A DNA stretch of 64,000 nt from Aurantiochytrium sp. KH105 (Eukaryota > Sar > Bigyra > Thraustochytrida > Thraustochytriidae), in contig BGKB01000177.1 of NCBI GenBank assembly GCA_003116975.1, forward strand, positions 1 through 64,000, given 5' to 3'. This document shows positions 1 to 12,425 of this stretch, piece by piece (the stretch's first letter is position 1; each line of letters opens with the position of its first letter). The position numbers and the translations under genes were made by a program. The notes beneath the pieces are model-generated. The model made no database searches, was not told where the DNA came from, and saw only the letters and a program-made list of their open reading frames with translations.

Positions 1-188
1 CGTAAATAACCAAACCGAGTTTATCACTCTTTTAACTGGAGGCCTTGAGTGTGTCCCGAGGCCTAACTGTAAGTAAAAAAAAACTTTAAAGCGCGGAATC
101 CCTCTTTCAGCCGGAAACCTGTGCAATGGCAAAACGCTAACTCCCGTCAGTCCTGTGCACGTCTCGATCCCATCGATCGAGTAGCATC

Positions 189-773
189 ATGCAGCGTGTA
201 CTGTTGCAGCTTTTTGTCGCCGCCGCCGTCATGGCGAGCGCCTGTGCTTCTCCTCAAGCATCGTTGAGATCTCTCCAGACATCGACGACGGCCCCGACGC
301 CGGCACCGACTGAGCTTGAAGTCTTCAGTGAATTCCAAAGTACTTGGGAAAAAGCCAGGCTAGCCGTGATTATTGTTTCTAGCATCATTGGCGCCTTACT
401 TCTGTGCTGCTGCGTTGCTTGCTGCGTCTCGTCAGGGTTTTTGGCCCGGGGGGCGTCAAAGGGAGAGCTGCCTGGTCAAGATCTTATCGCGGGGACACCC
501 AATCCAGCTGTTCAGCCGGTTGTAGTCCAAGAAGGTGCAGAGGAAGGTGCAGCAGATGGCACAGAGGAAAATGCTACCCCTGTTGCTACTCCAGCTGGCA
601 ATAACTCGTTCCTGATGATGCTCTTGGGTGCTTTCGCGTTGGGCAGCTCCAGGGCGTCTCCTCATCAACATCGAACTCACGAGTCCCATTTTGGGCGGAA
701 CAGGATGTTCGGTCGGCGTGACCGCACGATTAACCGTATCCGTGCAAACCGGGATAGACGGCATTTCCACTAA
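189..773 (+). CDS. Small single-pass membrane protein with signal peptide, function unknown
   Basis: Encodes 194 residues that I do not recognise. Residues 1-20 form a hydrophobic, Ala-rich signal peptide. A short Ser/Thr/Pro-rich segment follows (about 25-42). A strong membrane helix at about 58-82 contains a run of Cys residues (LLCCCVACCVSS), which suggests palmitoylation near the membrane. An acidic, Ala/Glu-rich stretch then leads into a basic Arg/His-rich tail ending RRHFH. The predicted topology is type I with a cytosolic tail. The last ~59 codons fall in the first copy of a ~180-bp tandem duplication that continues past the stop, so the basic tail may be a recent product of repeat expansion. 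The start is the first ATG and is followed directly by the signal peptide. There is no partner gene nearby. Confidence 0.55.
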   Translation: MQRVLLQLFVAAAVMASACASPQASLRSLQTSTTAPTPAPTELEVFSEFQSTWEKARLAVIIVSSIIGALLLCCCVACCVSSGFLARGASKGELPGQDLIAGTPNPAVQPVVVQEGAEEGAADGTEENATPVATPAGNNSFLMMLLGAFALGSSRASPHQHRTHESHFGRNRMFGRRDRTINRIRANRDRRHFH

Positions 774-978
774 TACTGCCGGCAATTCAAGCCTGATGAT
801 GCGGCTAAAACTTTCGCTTTGGGCGCCTCCTCATCGACATCGTACTCACGTTTCCTTTTTGAGGCAGAAGAGTGTGTTCGATCGGCGTCACCACACGATT
901 AAGCGTGTACCCGTGTGGGTGCAAACCGGGAGATACGGCATATCCACTAATACTGCCGCAAATTCGAGCCTAGGCATC
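597..978 (+). repeat. Imperfect tandem duplication of ~180 bp
   Basis: Two diverged direct copies lie back to back at 597-780 and 781-957, and the start of a third follows at 958-978. Shared landmarks are GGCAAT.., CTGATGATG, CTCCTCATC.ACATCG.ACTCACG, CG.TCGGCGT, ACGATTAA and TCCACTAATACTGCC. The first copy overlaps the 3' end of the membrane-protein gene, and its stop codon is in the repeat. The second copy keeps a partly open frame but has no evident start of its own. Confidence 0.85.
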
Positions 979-1113
979 ACGCCTAAATGCAATACATTCG
1001 TTTTCTGTGTTTTTTTTATTAAACCAAGAAAAGAAGGTGCAAGCCAAATTCAAGATCCAAGCGAGACATTTGTCTCGTCTATAGTGCTTGCTCGTTTCAT
1101 TGTATGCTCATAG

Positions 1114-2814
1114 CTTTGGAGTCGCATCAACGTAGGATGAGCCTCATGAAAGATCGCGTTTAAAGAAATAGCTAGCTCGTGTTTGCATGCAAAAAGCTAG
1201 CTTGAGTAGCTGCACGGAGTACTTGTGACAAGAGTGATAGAAAATCGTAAATGCAGACACTTGAGTCTAAATTGACGGATGCGACGATGACTTTATGTGC
1301 ACGTCTCGTCAGCGCGGAGTTCCTGCACTACAGCTTCAAGGTGTAGCGCAGCCTGCCGTAAGGAATCGATTTTTTGCATGTCTCATGAGTCATTCCGCAA
1401 GAGGATCATTCCGCAAGAGGATCGACCCGTTCTACTCTTTGACAAAAGGAGAAATCTTGTTGTGGGAAATTGAAATGAAGCGAGCAGACAATTGCGCGAC
1501 AAAAGCGGTGAGGTCAAGTTGGCATCCATGGGATATCTCATGTATACTTGCCGTGGCAACTAGCAGCTACTTTATGCTGCATCAAGGTAAGTCTAACAGC
1601 GTTCGGAGTATGAACTAGCATGACCGAGAGATTTGTGAACAGCAAACTTTCCACTACATCCTTTCTATCAAAAACTAAACAAATCGTCGAGGTGGTGAGG
1701 ACATCTGACTTCATCACTGGACTAGTTCGTCTCGACAGACCCGGATCTACTCTAGCGATTTTAGCGCGTATAAATTGTCATCATCTTGCGGCCCTCTTTC
1801 CACTAGTTGTCACCGTTGTTGGGGTCGTCACTGTGCACTAAGGCCAGGGCGATCATATGCCGCTATATACAATGTGAGCACACTTTTCTCCCTTTCCGCC
1901 CGTTCGCCCCTTGCTGATTTCTTGTGCAGTGTACTCAATAAGTCGAGATAAGCGCTGGAACCAGCGGATTCCGTTGCAAGACTTTGCCCTGCTGCACACA
2001 TCGCATCAGCTTATGTAAATGTGCAAGTCTCGGAAAGGCACGACCAGGACACTTGACGTAGACTCGAGACCGCGACCGGCCTTCGTTTCGGGATTTGGAA
2101 TCGTAGCTTCCGAAACGATTTAACTTGTCTGAACAAGTGGGGCGTTTTTTTGGAGAAGTCATCATTGCCTCGTTGCAAAAAGCTCAATCCTCGGCTACGA
2201 CAGCTCGATGTTCTAGTAAAAAGCTCGCGCGCCAAATCATGTCTCGTGATGGCTTCATCGGTGTTGCCTGTCTGTGCCAACGAGGACGGACACGATGGCT
2301 ACAAGCAAGAATCGCAGGAAGATCGTGACTTCGTGGCCCAATGTAACAGCCGCGGGAGCGGGTCGCATGAGCCTAGACTCTATTCAAAGCGTTTCAAGAA
2401 AAGTAAGAGTCTGTGCGTGGCAATGTGGGCTTGATGAGGCAAGTATACAGACCAGCAATCACGTCGGTCAGCTAATGAAAGCATGGAAAGATGCCAGCAG
2501 GGTTTCGCTACATCGATCGTGCCAACGTTATTTGGACGGAGACCCCAAGGACCTCGAGTACGCCGAGAGCGACTGACAATCTCTCGAGAACGCCGAGGAC
2601 CCACGAATGTCAGCAATTGTGAGAAGGAATGAGCAAGGTAGGGTCGGCATGGCAAGGTGCGGGCTGACGAGGCAGTGCAAGGCAAATGAGCTGCATCTCA
2701 CAGCGGCCAGATGTCAAGGGACAACCAGCCCTTTCGTTGTCAGCACTGGCGTGCTTTGCGAGCAACCATAGAATGACTCGTTGGCGCCGCAACTGCTGCT
2801 GCTAATGCTGCTCG
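1114..2814. other. Intergenic stretch, no gene recognised
   Basis: This stretch has less simple repeat and a more even base composition than the DNA that follows. Short open frames exist (for example 1295-1618 and 2125-2434 on the plus strand), but none has family resemblance, length or composition that would support a gene. A short direct repeat, CATTCCGCAAGAGGATC, occurs twice near 1391-1423. Confidence 0.5.
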
Positions 2815-3806
2815 TTGCTCGTGGTTCAAGAGATAGAGGAGAGAGAGTGGCAATCGGGACTTCTGGCCGATTGGACACGAGCGTCGTACTTCGAGGCATG
2901 GCCGTCATCCGCTGATGACAGAATTTCAAGATGTCGCTCTTCAAAGCTCGCTCGGCCGCACGAGGTAATATCCGCACAAGGAACGAGGCTCGTTCCATAG
3001 GGAAAGATTCGCCCCGGAGCGAATCCGATGCGGCTGTTCGCGGCCGCGTTTCCCGCGCACCTTCAGTAGGCACCTTGGCCGCGCCACGCGCCCGATTTTC
3101 TGCAGGACCTCCCACTCTCTGTCTGTCAGTGCGTGCGAGCGAGGGTTTGTGCGTGCGTGCGTGCGTGCAAGGCCTTGCGACGCAGGACAAGCTCGAAGAC
3201 CTCGAGGGCCGAGGCTAGTCAATCTGGCTGCTGCTGTGCCTTGGCGCTCTGGATCAGGTCGCAGGAGCGCTGCCACTGGCGCCGGATCACGTGAGTATGG
3301 ACGATGCCTTTACTTAGCAGAGCAGGCCAAGGCGCGCGGCCCAAGCCTTTTTTCTGCAAACGAGCACGCGAGCGAGACTGATCTTGATTCCTCCTCCTCC
3401 CGCTGCTGCTGCTGCGGATGCTGCTGCTACTCGTCCTCCTCCACATCGCCCTCCTCCTCCTCGATTTCTTGAACTCTACGGACGCGACCGACAGCTATGC
3501 GCCTGGCGACACGGAGGAGGAGACTACATCGAAGACCTCGTGAAGAAACCAACCCAGCCAGGTCGACCTCCGAGCTCGCGCCGGGGTCGTCTGGCTTTGT
3601 GAAGTTCCCGTGCGAGCGCGGGACGAGAGAAGACGCCTTGGCGCTCCGGCCCGGAGGCAGTCCAGCAGCCAGCTGAAGCTGTAGCTGCAGCTGCTCTGTT
3701 GATGATTCGGAGGGCGTTCTCGAGCACCGGCGCGGCGAGCTGCACCGCGGCGACACACCACAAGGCTTCGGAGGCGAGGCTTCAAAGGCTCGAGACCTCG
3801 AGGGAT

Positions 3807-3836
3807 AGCTTTGCAAGCTTTGCAAGCTTTGCAAGC
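3807..3836. repeat. 9-bp tandem repeat (GCTTTGCAA), 3 copies
   Basis: Three perfect consecutive copies of GCTTTGCAA. Confidence 0.9.
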
Positions 3837-3956
3837 CCCAAAGCTCCGGCTGGCGGCTCGAAGACTCTTGCAGGGCGAACGCGCGGGAATCGCAGTCGCC
3901 TCGCGGCGCCCCGCCACCCGAGCGGTCGGCTCGCCACTCACTGTCGGCGGCTCGAC

Positions 3957-3994
3957 GATCGATCGATCGATCGATCGATCGCTCGCTCGCTCGC
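3957..3994. repeat. (GATC)n followed by (GCTC)n
   Basis: About six GATC units pass directly into GCTC units. The same palindromic tetramer recurs at 4918-4933, 11030-11053, 12746-12770, 45170-45185 and 45460-45465. Confidence 0.9.
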
Positions 3995-4098
3995 TTGCGC
4001 CTCGCCTGCTCGCTCGCTCGCGCGGCGCGTTGATGACAGCGAAGATCACTGAGAGCGAAGTAACTCGAGGCCTGAAAGACCGGGAAACAGACACACTG

Positions 4099-4215
4099 TC
4101 AGAGAAAGAAACGAGAAAGAAACGAAAGAAAAAGAAGAAAAGAAAGAAAAAAAGAAAGCAAGAAAGAAAAAAAAAAAAATGAAAGGAAACTTGAAAGAAA
4201 GAAAAAGCTGAGCGG
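4099..4215. repeat. Polypurine tract, GAAA-type
   Basis: A ~115-nt run of A and G, mostly GAAA and GAAAA units, ending in a poly-A stretch at about 4168-4180. Its mirror type, a CTTT/CTTC polypyrimidine tract, occurs at 12331-12425. Confidence 0.85.
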
Positions 4216-5100
4216 GGAGAAGGGGAGAAAAGAAAGACGGGGCTCGGAGCATGGAAGCGCCGGCGCCGTGTTGTCCCGCTCGGGATGCCCAGGCAGCGCC
4301 GCAACGGCCGGGCAGCGATGCCGAGCGGAGGCCAGCTGCGGCAGCAGCTGCAGGCAGCTGCGCAGCGCCTTTAAGTTTGCGGCCGGAAAAGAAAAGGGCG
4401 GCTTCGGTGGACGGGTTTGTTGGGACAAGCTGAGAGCGAGAGGCCAGGAAACCGCGCTTCGAAGAACCGCTCCAAGATGCAGCCACCCATCATGGCCATT
4501 CATCCATTCCTGCATGGACGCGTGCAAGCATGCATTCATTCCTTGGCGCCCCCGAAGGACAACAAGAAGCCGAGGCAGAACGCGCACCCCGTGCCGCTGC
4601 CGCAGTTGCTCTCTGTCGCTCGCGCCTGCGGCAGGCCTGGCGCCGCCGCACGCAACGCCAACGCTCGCTCGTAGCTGCAGAGCCTCCTCCGCACAGAAGC
4701 GAGACCGCACTCCTGGCCTGCCTGCTTGCTGTCCCGCTCGCTCACTTGCTTGCTATTGCGCTCGCTTGCGTCCTGTCTCACTCGCTCGCTCCCTGGTCGC
4801 TTGCGCGGACGCGGCTGTGGCGTGCGGACTGGACCGGACTCGACTCGACGCGACTCGACTCGGCTCGGAGGGCATGGCGGTGGCGAGCCACTGGTGTTAT
4901 AGTGGTTGTTTGGTCAGTCGATCGATCGATCGATGGCATGGTCGTTTGGCCGGTCGTTTGGTCGGCAGGTCGGTCGGTCGGTCGGTCGGTCCGTCGATCG
5001 GTTGCCATAGTTGGTGGCGGCTGGTAGATCCGCGGAGCGACCAATGGATCGCCGCGGCGACGGATTGATCGATTAGCCAAACAGGCAGGCAAGCAGGAAG

Positions 5101-5133
5101 GCAGCTGCAGCTGCAGCTGCAGCTGCAGCTGCA
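5101..5133. repeat. (CAGCTG)n, self-complementary
   Basis: About five CAGCTG hexamers in a row. The unit is its own reverse complement, so the whole tract is palindromic. Confidence 0.9.
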
Positions 5134-7655
5134 CGTTGCCGCAACAAGGAGTTGGTTTGTCGGTCGGTTGGTCGGTCGTGTGCGATCTGGTCCGGCCGCG
5201 GCGTCCTTTTTATTTTTCTTTGAAAAAAATCGCGCGTGACCAGGATGGCTGCACTGCGGGGCATTTCGGAAAGGCCAGTCTGCCCGGACCGGCCCCCTCC
5301 CTCGCTGAGCACCGCAGCCGCGACGGTGCGGGAGCGCTCCGGCTACCTGGGTGCTACTTACCTTCCTGTCTCCCTACCCACACGAGCAGCAGTGAGAGCT
5401 TGCCTTCCAAGTATGTTCCTTTCCTTTCCTTTCCTTTCCTTTCATTTTTATTTTTTTTCTCGAGCAACGGCATCCGGCCAAATGGTCAAATGCGGCTCGG
5501 CAGGCGCTGCAGTGACGGTTGCCCGGCGCTCGTTGATGTCGCTCGCTGCCTGCGGCGATGCGGTCTCCCATGGTTGGGGGGAAGAGTTCGAAGGTTGCCG
5601 CGAGAAATCTTGAATTGGTCTACGGTGCTGGCTCCTCTGTGTCTCGCATTGTTTCGTTTCGTTGTTTGTTTGAATGCCGGTGCTGGCCGGCCAGTGGCGG
5701 GCCGGGTGGGGTTGGCCGGGGCGGGGCAGGGCGGGGCGGGCGCGCGCCCTCTCTCGCGATTCCTTTGATTTAGAACTTAACGTGAACAAAGCCTCCGAGC
5801 CGTACATGATCGACGAGAGCGAGAGGTGACGCGCTCTGCCCGGTCCACGCCGAGATAAATTGGTCGCTGTACCATGGCTCTTGGTCGCTGGCAGTGGTGC
5901 GGTTGTCAGGCATGGCCGGGACAGGCTATTGATCGCGGAGGCACGGGCGGGTGCGACGGAGCGAACGATGCCGCTGCGGAGCGGAGGGTCCGACCAGTAA
6001 AACCTACAAATGGCGACCAATTATTTTACTTAAAAAATACATGTAACTGAGCTCGCGCTCGGGGTGCGGCCTCAAGCTTGCGGCAGTTTGATTGGGGCGG
6101 GCAGGGACTGTGGGGAAAGGGAGAAAAGGGAGGAGGAGAAGAGGGAGGAGGAGGTGGAGCGAATAAGGGGGCCGGCCACAGAAGGAGCAGGTCGCAGCCG
6201 CCCACAGTCAGTCAGGCCGGCGGAGACGCCCGCAGTTCATAAGCACGTGCGATACCTGCACAACGAGTCGCGGCGGTCGCGGTCGCCGTCGGCGCTGCGT
6301 TGGACAGGGCTGCGTGCGCTGTGGATACAACTGCTATGCGACGCAGCGAGGAGAAGGGCTTGTACCGGCGGCCTTTTTCCTTGCGCGACTGACTTGGCAG
6401 ATGAGCAAGACTCCCTGATTGCAGGCTTCGCTCTGCGACCATTGGAGGTGTGGCTGGGCACCGGCCAGCGGCCAGCGGTAGCGCGGTTGATGGAAAAAAA
6501 GATTTTTTCTTCCTGCCTCCGCCGGTGCGGCCCATGCTGCAAAATTTGCGCCCCGTCCATGTCGAGACAGATATACCGCCGTGCCCAATAGCCATGGTGG
6601 AAGGCACACCCGCGAAAGGTGGGGGAGATCGTGGTCGCAAGGAATGGAGTGTAGCAAATTGAAGCGAATTGAATTGAAGCAAGACAGCTTCCAAGTTATT
6701 TATAAATCCTTCTTCGCAGTGACTCAATCCCTTGAACGAAAAGTCGTGCTCTTGCCCTAATCGCGAGAAACTGGCTTTGGCGTCCAGCAGGCGGCGCTGA
6801 GAAAGAACAGAATGCGGAGAAAGCGATGGCGAGACAAGAAAATGCTGCTGCTGCTACAACAGCTACTGCAGTTGGTAGGTAGCCCACGTGTGCGCGCGCG
6901 CGTGCGCCGGGCGCGTGGAGATAGAGAAACGTCATGTGCACACCGTGTTCTAGGTAAAGTCTCGACAACGTTATTGCCTGAGACGCTGACGCGCATGCCG
7001 CGCTAACTTCTCTCTGTCGGGCAACAGCAAGTTGCGCGCCAGCGTCCGTGAGACCAGGGCAGCTCGATGGCGCAATTGCTGGCTTGCTATTAGCAGAAAA
7101 AGAAAAACCGTGGGATAAGGCTTTTAGCAGAAGCTGCGATCATAACTTCGTGCATGCACAAGCGAGGCAAGGCAAGGCAAGGCAAGCCAAGGCAAGCCAA
7201 AGCTAGGTAAAGCTAGCTCGGGCCAAGATAGTTTCTGATAGCCAAGCCTCCGAGGCCGGTGGGAGGGGGAACACGATTTTACGCAAAATCGTGTCCTAGC
7301 ACTGCGAAGCCAGGTGGCAAGGATGAGAAAGCGGAGGCATGCACGTTGTAGCAGGCCGCTACCGGCCACCGCTTTGTGGATCGATCTTGACGAGTTCAAG
7401 TGTGTGGGGGATGGCACGCAAAACTTGCTCCCTCCCCCGCTCGATCGCTTTCTCATTTCATGAAAATCGACGTTCCCTGGCCTCGTCACGGCCCGTTTGA
7501 GAGCTCTTTGCAGCCGCCAGTCATCGGGACTAGTCTCCGCGAGCGACTCCAGGTTGTGCGCCGCGTCGTCTGCGTCCGCTGCGTTATGAGCCGAATCCTG
7601 AGCCGAGTCATGAGCTATCGTCGGCACTTGGGGTGAAAGGCCGTCTGCTTCGGTC

Positions 7656-7737
<82 letters not shown>
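7656..7737. repeat. (CTTG)n microsatellite, about 20 copies
   Basis: An uninterrupted CTTG array of ~82 bp. Shorter arrays of the same unit occur at 10068-10093 and, as AAGC, at 7921-7966 and 50648-50663. Confidence 0.95.
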
Positions 7738-7738
<1 letters not shown>

Positions 7739-8781
7739 GCTTGCTGTTGCTTGCTTCATCTTTCTCGCTTGCTTTCTGGTTGAACGACTTGACTCCTCGC
7801 GCACCGGGCCGTCAACGCGCCTCTCAGGTCAAGAGCGATGCGACGAATAGAGGCTAATCAGCAACCAACTGGCCGCGCTTCGCGTGCATTCCATTGGAAA
7901 GCAAGTAAACAAGCCAGCTTGGCGACGCAAGCAAGCATGCAAGCAAGCAAGCTAGCAAGCTAGCAAGCCACGCCAACGAAAGTCGACATGTCTGCTGCGA
8001 CCCGGACGGCAAGCAACAGTAGTCTCAGCACAACAATCAAGCGGCTCGCCTGCTCGTGGCGGAGCGAGCGAGCGAGGGAGGGAGGGAGGCGGCGGCCGTG
8101 GCCGGCCACACCATCCGTCACCTCTGAGGACCGGCCTGGCCGGACTCCCACCAAGAACGCGAGACTCGCAAAGCGGAGCGTACATCCGCAGGGGCCGGAG
8201 CGGGGGCCGAGGGTCGGGGCCGGCCGCGGTTGACCGACCGATCAATCACCCACGCACGCGCGGAGGCGCACCCGGCACGCGAAGTAAAGTCTCCGATAGG
8301 GAGAAAGGGAGAGAAGAAGTTGCAAGGCCGCACGCAGGGGGGGAATGAAAGGAGGCCAAAAGCGTAGCTCTGGGCGGTGCTGTAAGGGCGGCCTCCGCGC
8401 AAAAGCGTAGCCCTGCCGGGGCGACCGGCCCTCAGCGGAAGCAGCAGCTCCCCACACGGAACGTTCTGCGGGGTCAGGCGGTCGGGCGGCGGTCGCTGCG
8501 GCGAGACGGCCGGGTGTGGGTGGGTGCGAGTGGGGGGGCCGGCGGGTGTGTGAGCGTGTGCGCGCGAGTGTGGGATGGCGTGTGTGCGGCGAGGCCCTCA
8601 CGGCGTGCTTCCTCCTGCGAAACTACCAGAAGCACTTGCGTAGCTCAAGTCAAGCTGAGCCAGCCCACCGGCCGCACGACTTATTCCAAATAGCAAGCAC
8701 GCAGGCAAGGCAGCAATGTAATGAAATGCAGTTCAATGCCATGCCATGTCATGCCATGCTACAATACAATGCAATGCAGTT

Positions 8782-8862
8782 CAATGCAATGCAATGCAAT
8801 GCAATGCAATGCAATGCAATGCAATGCAATGCAATGCAATGCAATGCAATGCAATGCAATGT
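8782..8862. repeat. (CAATG)n pentanucleotide array, about 16 copies
   Basis: A perfect CAATG array, preceded from about 8718 by a degenerate fringe of related units (AATGCC, CATGC, CAATA). Confidence 0.95.
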
Positions 8863-9450
8863 ATAGCTAGCCATAGCTCGCTGTAACTAGCGAACTAGCG
8901 AATGACGCGGCTCATTCATAAGAGCGAGCTTATCGCTGGCGATCAACCACCCTTGGTCAACCCGGTCGCCGTGCACTTGATTGTTGTTCACCGCTGGTTG
9001 CAAATCAAACCATGGACGCTGTGCCACCTACGTTGCGGCAGGGCCTCGTTCGTTTTGACGCCGCGCGCGTTAAGATGGGACGGTAGAATGCGCATTCGCC
9101 TTCCCGGAAAACTCCGGCAAGGCGGCGGAGCGACGCCGTGGGGGACCTCGATATGTCGTGCCACGTACACACGCAAACCATTCCTTCCTCCGGGCTGCCG
9201 GGCCGGCGACTATATTCTTTTTGGAAAATCAATCCGAGAGAGAGAGAGGAGGGAAAGTATTAGAGGGAGAGGGAGCCGAGAAGCGGGGATGTTTGAGTGG
9301 ATAAAAAGGGTAGAGCCGAGTCGAGTCTGGTCGACGGCCCGCTCGGACCTCCCTCCCGCGTCCTCCTCGGCGACTGTCGGCCCATCGTGAAATTCAGGCC
9401 GCAAGCACCCACCCTCGCTCGGCTCTTTTGGCCTCTGGGACGTCATGCGA

Positions 9451-9493
9451 CCATCCATTCATCCATCCATCCAGCCAGCCAGCCAGCCAGCCC

Positions 9494-9528
<35 letters not shown>

Positions 9529-9557
9529 CGCCAGCCAGCCAGCCATACAGCCAGCCT
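9451..9557. repeat. (CATC)n to (CAGC)n compound microsatellite
   Basis: ATCC/CATC units turn into CAGC units. Two single-base interruptions (CCGC) each break the CAGC array, consistent with a duplicated interrupted block. Confidence 0.9.
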
Positions 9558-12330
9558 CCTTTGAGCGTATTTTGTTGTTTGGCTTGATCTATTCCACTTG
9601 GCTTTAGCTTCGGAGCTGCTTGATGCTTCGTCGCCTTGCCCTCACGCTCTCACCAAGGACAACGTCTCAAACAACGGAGTAACTTGCTTGCTCCAGCATG
9701 CTATGCTCATTAGAATCTGCTTCTAAGGTTGCCTGCCGCCTTCGCTTGTTTGCCGCCGATTCGATGGCTCGTCGCGTCCCCCTCGCCACCGTGATCTGCT
9801 CGATGCTTCAAACGTCTGCCGCTCGCTCGCTCTTCATTCCTTCCTCGGACGCATCCACGGATGCGCGCCAGGCCGGACCTCGGCCAGCTCGTTCCACTCA
9901 TGTCTGGCGGCGCATCTTGGCCGCGGCCAGCCCCAGCCAGCCAGTCAGGCGGGGCCGCTGCGGTTTTTGAGAAAGAGGCGCCACGGGCCGCGCCACGGGC
10001 CGCGCCACGTGGCCAACGTGGGGCCGCCGCCCGGTCTCGCGCGAGGCTTGCTGTTTGCTTGCTCTATTCGCTTGCTTGCTTGCTTGCTTGCTTACTTGCG
10101 TTGCTTTAGTTGCTTTACTTGCTTGCTTGCTCGCACGTTGTTGGCGCACGCACCCATCGTCGCGGGCGTGGTCCGCGGCAGCCGCGGTTGGATCGTCTTG
10201 GAGCGGCGGCAGACATGATGCGTGCGAGGAAGGGCGCGACGACGGTTTGCGCTGGCGGCCTCGTGTGGCTAGTGCTCGGAGGGCTGATGGCGGCTGGCTG
10301 TGGCAAGCAGGCAAGCAAGCAGGACGGTCGCAGACGTTGCGAGGATTCGTGCTGATCGAGAGGGAGAGCCCATCGATGCGGACGGTAGGGCGTGCGGGCA
10401 GTTGGGTGGGGACACGCGCTGGAGCGGCAGCCCCTGCGGCCGCCCCGTTCGCCGGGCGCGCAGCCAGAGACCGCGTCAGACAAGACAAGACCAAACAAGA
10501 AGCGCGAGGCGGGGCGCGGCAGACGCCTGCGCTGCGCTGCGCTCGAGCTGCCTCGACTTGGAACGGCTCCGCGCACCCAACGGACAGCGAAAACTGTGGA
10601 GAGCTTTTGTCTTCCAAAAGCACTTTGGAGTCGCACATAAATTACCATGTCCCACAGCACGGTTCAGCCCATGGACGAGGCTGAAAGGATGCATGAGTGA
10701 AAATAAAGTGAAATAAAAAAAGAAAAAGAAAAAAAAGAGGGAAACAAGAAAACAAGAGCATGCCAGAATGATTGAATGAATGAATGAATGAAGGCCAGTG
10801 AATGTTGGTGGGGGTCGGTCGGTTCGGTGCTTGCCTGTGCGCGCCACCGCTCGCTCGGCTAGCTGGCGCAAGCGGAAGAGGAGGAGAGGATTGACTTGAC
10901 GGCCAATTTCGACGGTTTGTTGATCAATTTGCTTGTCTGGAGCAGCAGCAGCAGCTGACAGCTGCAGCTGACAGCAATGGTCCATCATCTCGGAGGGAGG
11001 GCCAGCGGTCAATGAATGGAAGGATACGAACGATCAATCGATCGATCAATCGATGGAACGAGCGAACGAACGAACGAACGGAAGCGAAGCGCAGCGCAGA
11101 GAGATCTTTGCGCGAGGCGGAGTTATGGATGCTGTATGCAGCTGCAACTGCGTGCGTGTTCCAAGCATGCATGGATGACAAGGATCCATGGACCGCCAGA
11201 CTCTTGCGCGGGGCCGGCGGAAGCGACCGCAAAAGAAGCAAAACGGGCGAGCCGAAATGTTTCACCATGAATTAACGTCGATGAGGCTTTGCATCATGCA
11301 CAAAGAAGGAAGCGCTTCGTTCGCTTGAGAGGCGGCGTGCTGGCGTGCGGGCGTGCCAGAGCGTGCGAGAGCGTGCTTGTTCGGTTGGTCTCCTGCATTC
11401 TTCTCCACTCCCTTACATCGCGCAGTGGTAGTACGAGTTTCCGAAGACCGGACGGCGGCACGGTCGACGACGGATAATTTGACGATCTCGCTATCTAATT
11501 GATTGATTCCATCTGCCTTGGCCTGCGCCTGCGACCGCGTGTAATGAAATCACCAGCGACCTTGCCTCCCCGTCAGTTGGCCGCGAGCTTCGAGCGAGCG
11601 AGCGCGCGGAAGCGAGCGCGCGCGTTTTTCCTTTTCGCGCGCCCATCCCGCTCTGCGCTCGCGTCGCCGCTCACTGGCTAGCCCGGCCGTCGCCCGTCGA
11701 CCGCGGATGTCGACACCGGCCAGGCAGGCAAGCAGAGCCATAAGCCTTTCTTTCCTTTGCCTCTTGTTTCTTCCCTCTTCCTCAATCTGTTCAACGCGGT
11801 CGTGCCGAGCGAGCGAGCGAGCGAGCGGCTCCGCCCTCCCAGAACGCGCCGCTCCTCTTTGCTCGCCGGCTCGTACTTTCTGCGCCCGCCAGCTGCCGCG
11901 AGGCTGAAGCAATGGTCGATCAGTCGGTCAATACCTCGGAAGGCAGCGAGCGCGACGTTTTTCTTCATCTCCATCGCGGGCGGTCTTCACCCGGACTACT
12001 CCTTCTGCCGCCGCTGCTTCTGCGTCACCGCGGCCTGCCTGGACGGTCAGGGAGCGAGACTCGGACGGGGGGAGGGAGAAAGGGAGGGAGGGAGGGAAAG
12101 CGAGGGTAACTTGCGGGCGGCTTGCACGTCGCGACCCGCGGTGGCGGTGACCCTCCTCCGGCCGCTCGTTCGCTCGCTCGCTCGCTCGCCCGCTCGCTCT
12201 GCCTCGCTTCCTATGCCGGCGGGGGGACGTCGGGCCGGCGCAGCGCAGGAGGAAAGCGGAGCAGGAGCGGAGCAGTGCTGTGTTGCGTGGATGGAGAAGG
12301 GCAGGGAAGCCACTCCCTCTGCTTTTCCCC

Positions 12331-12425
12331 TTTCTTTCCCTCTTCCTTCCTTTCTTTCTTTCTTTCTTTCTTTCTTTTTCTTTCTTTCTTTCTTTCCCTC
12401 TTTTTTCCTTTCTTTCTTTTTTCAT
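12331..12425. repeat. (CTTT)n polypyrimidine tract
   Basis: A long C/T-only stretch, mostly CTTT units with CCT interruptions. Confidence 0.85.

Noticed and set aside
1295-1618. 107-codon plus-strand frame downstream of the first gene
   Set aside because: No signal, domain or family resemblance; length is within chance expectation.
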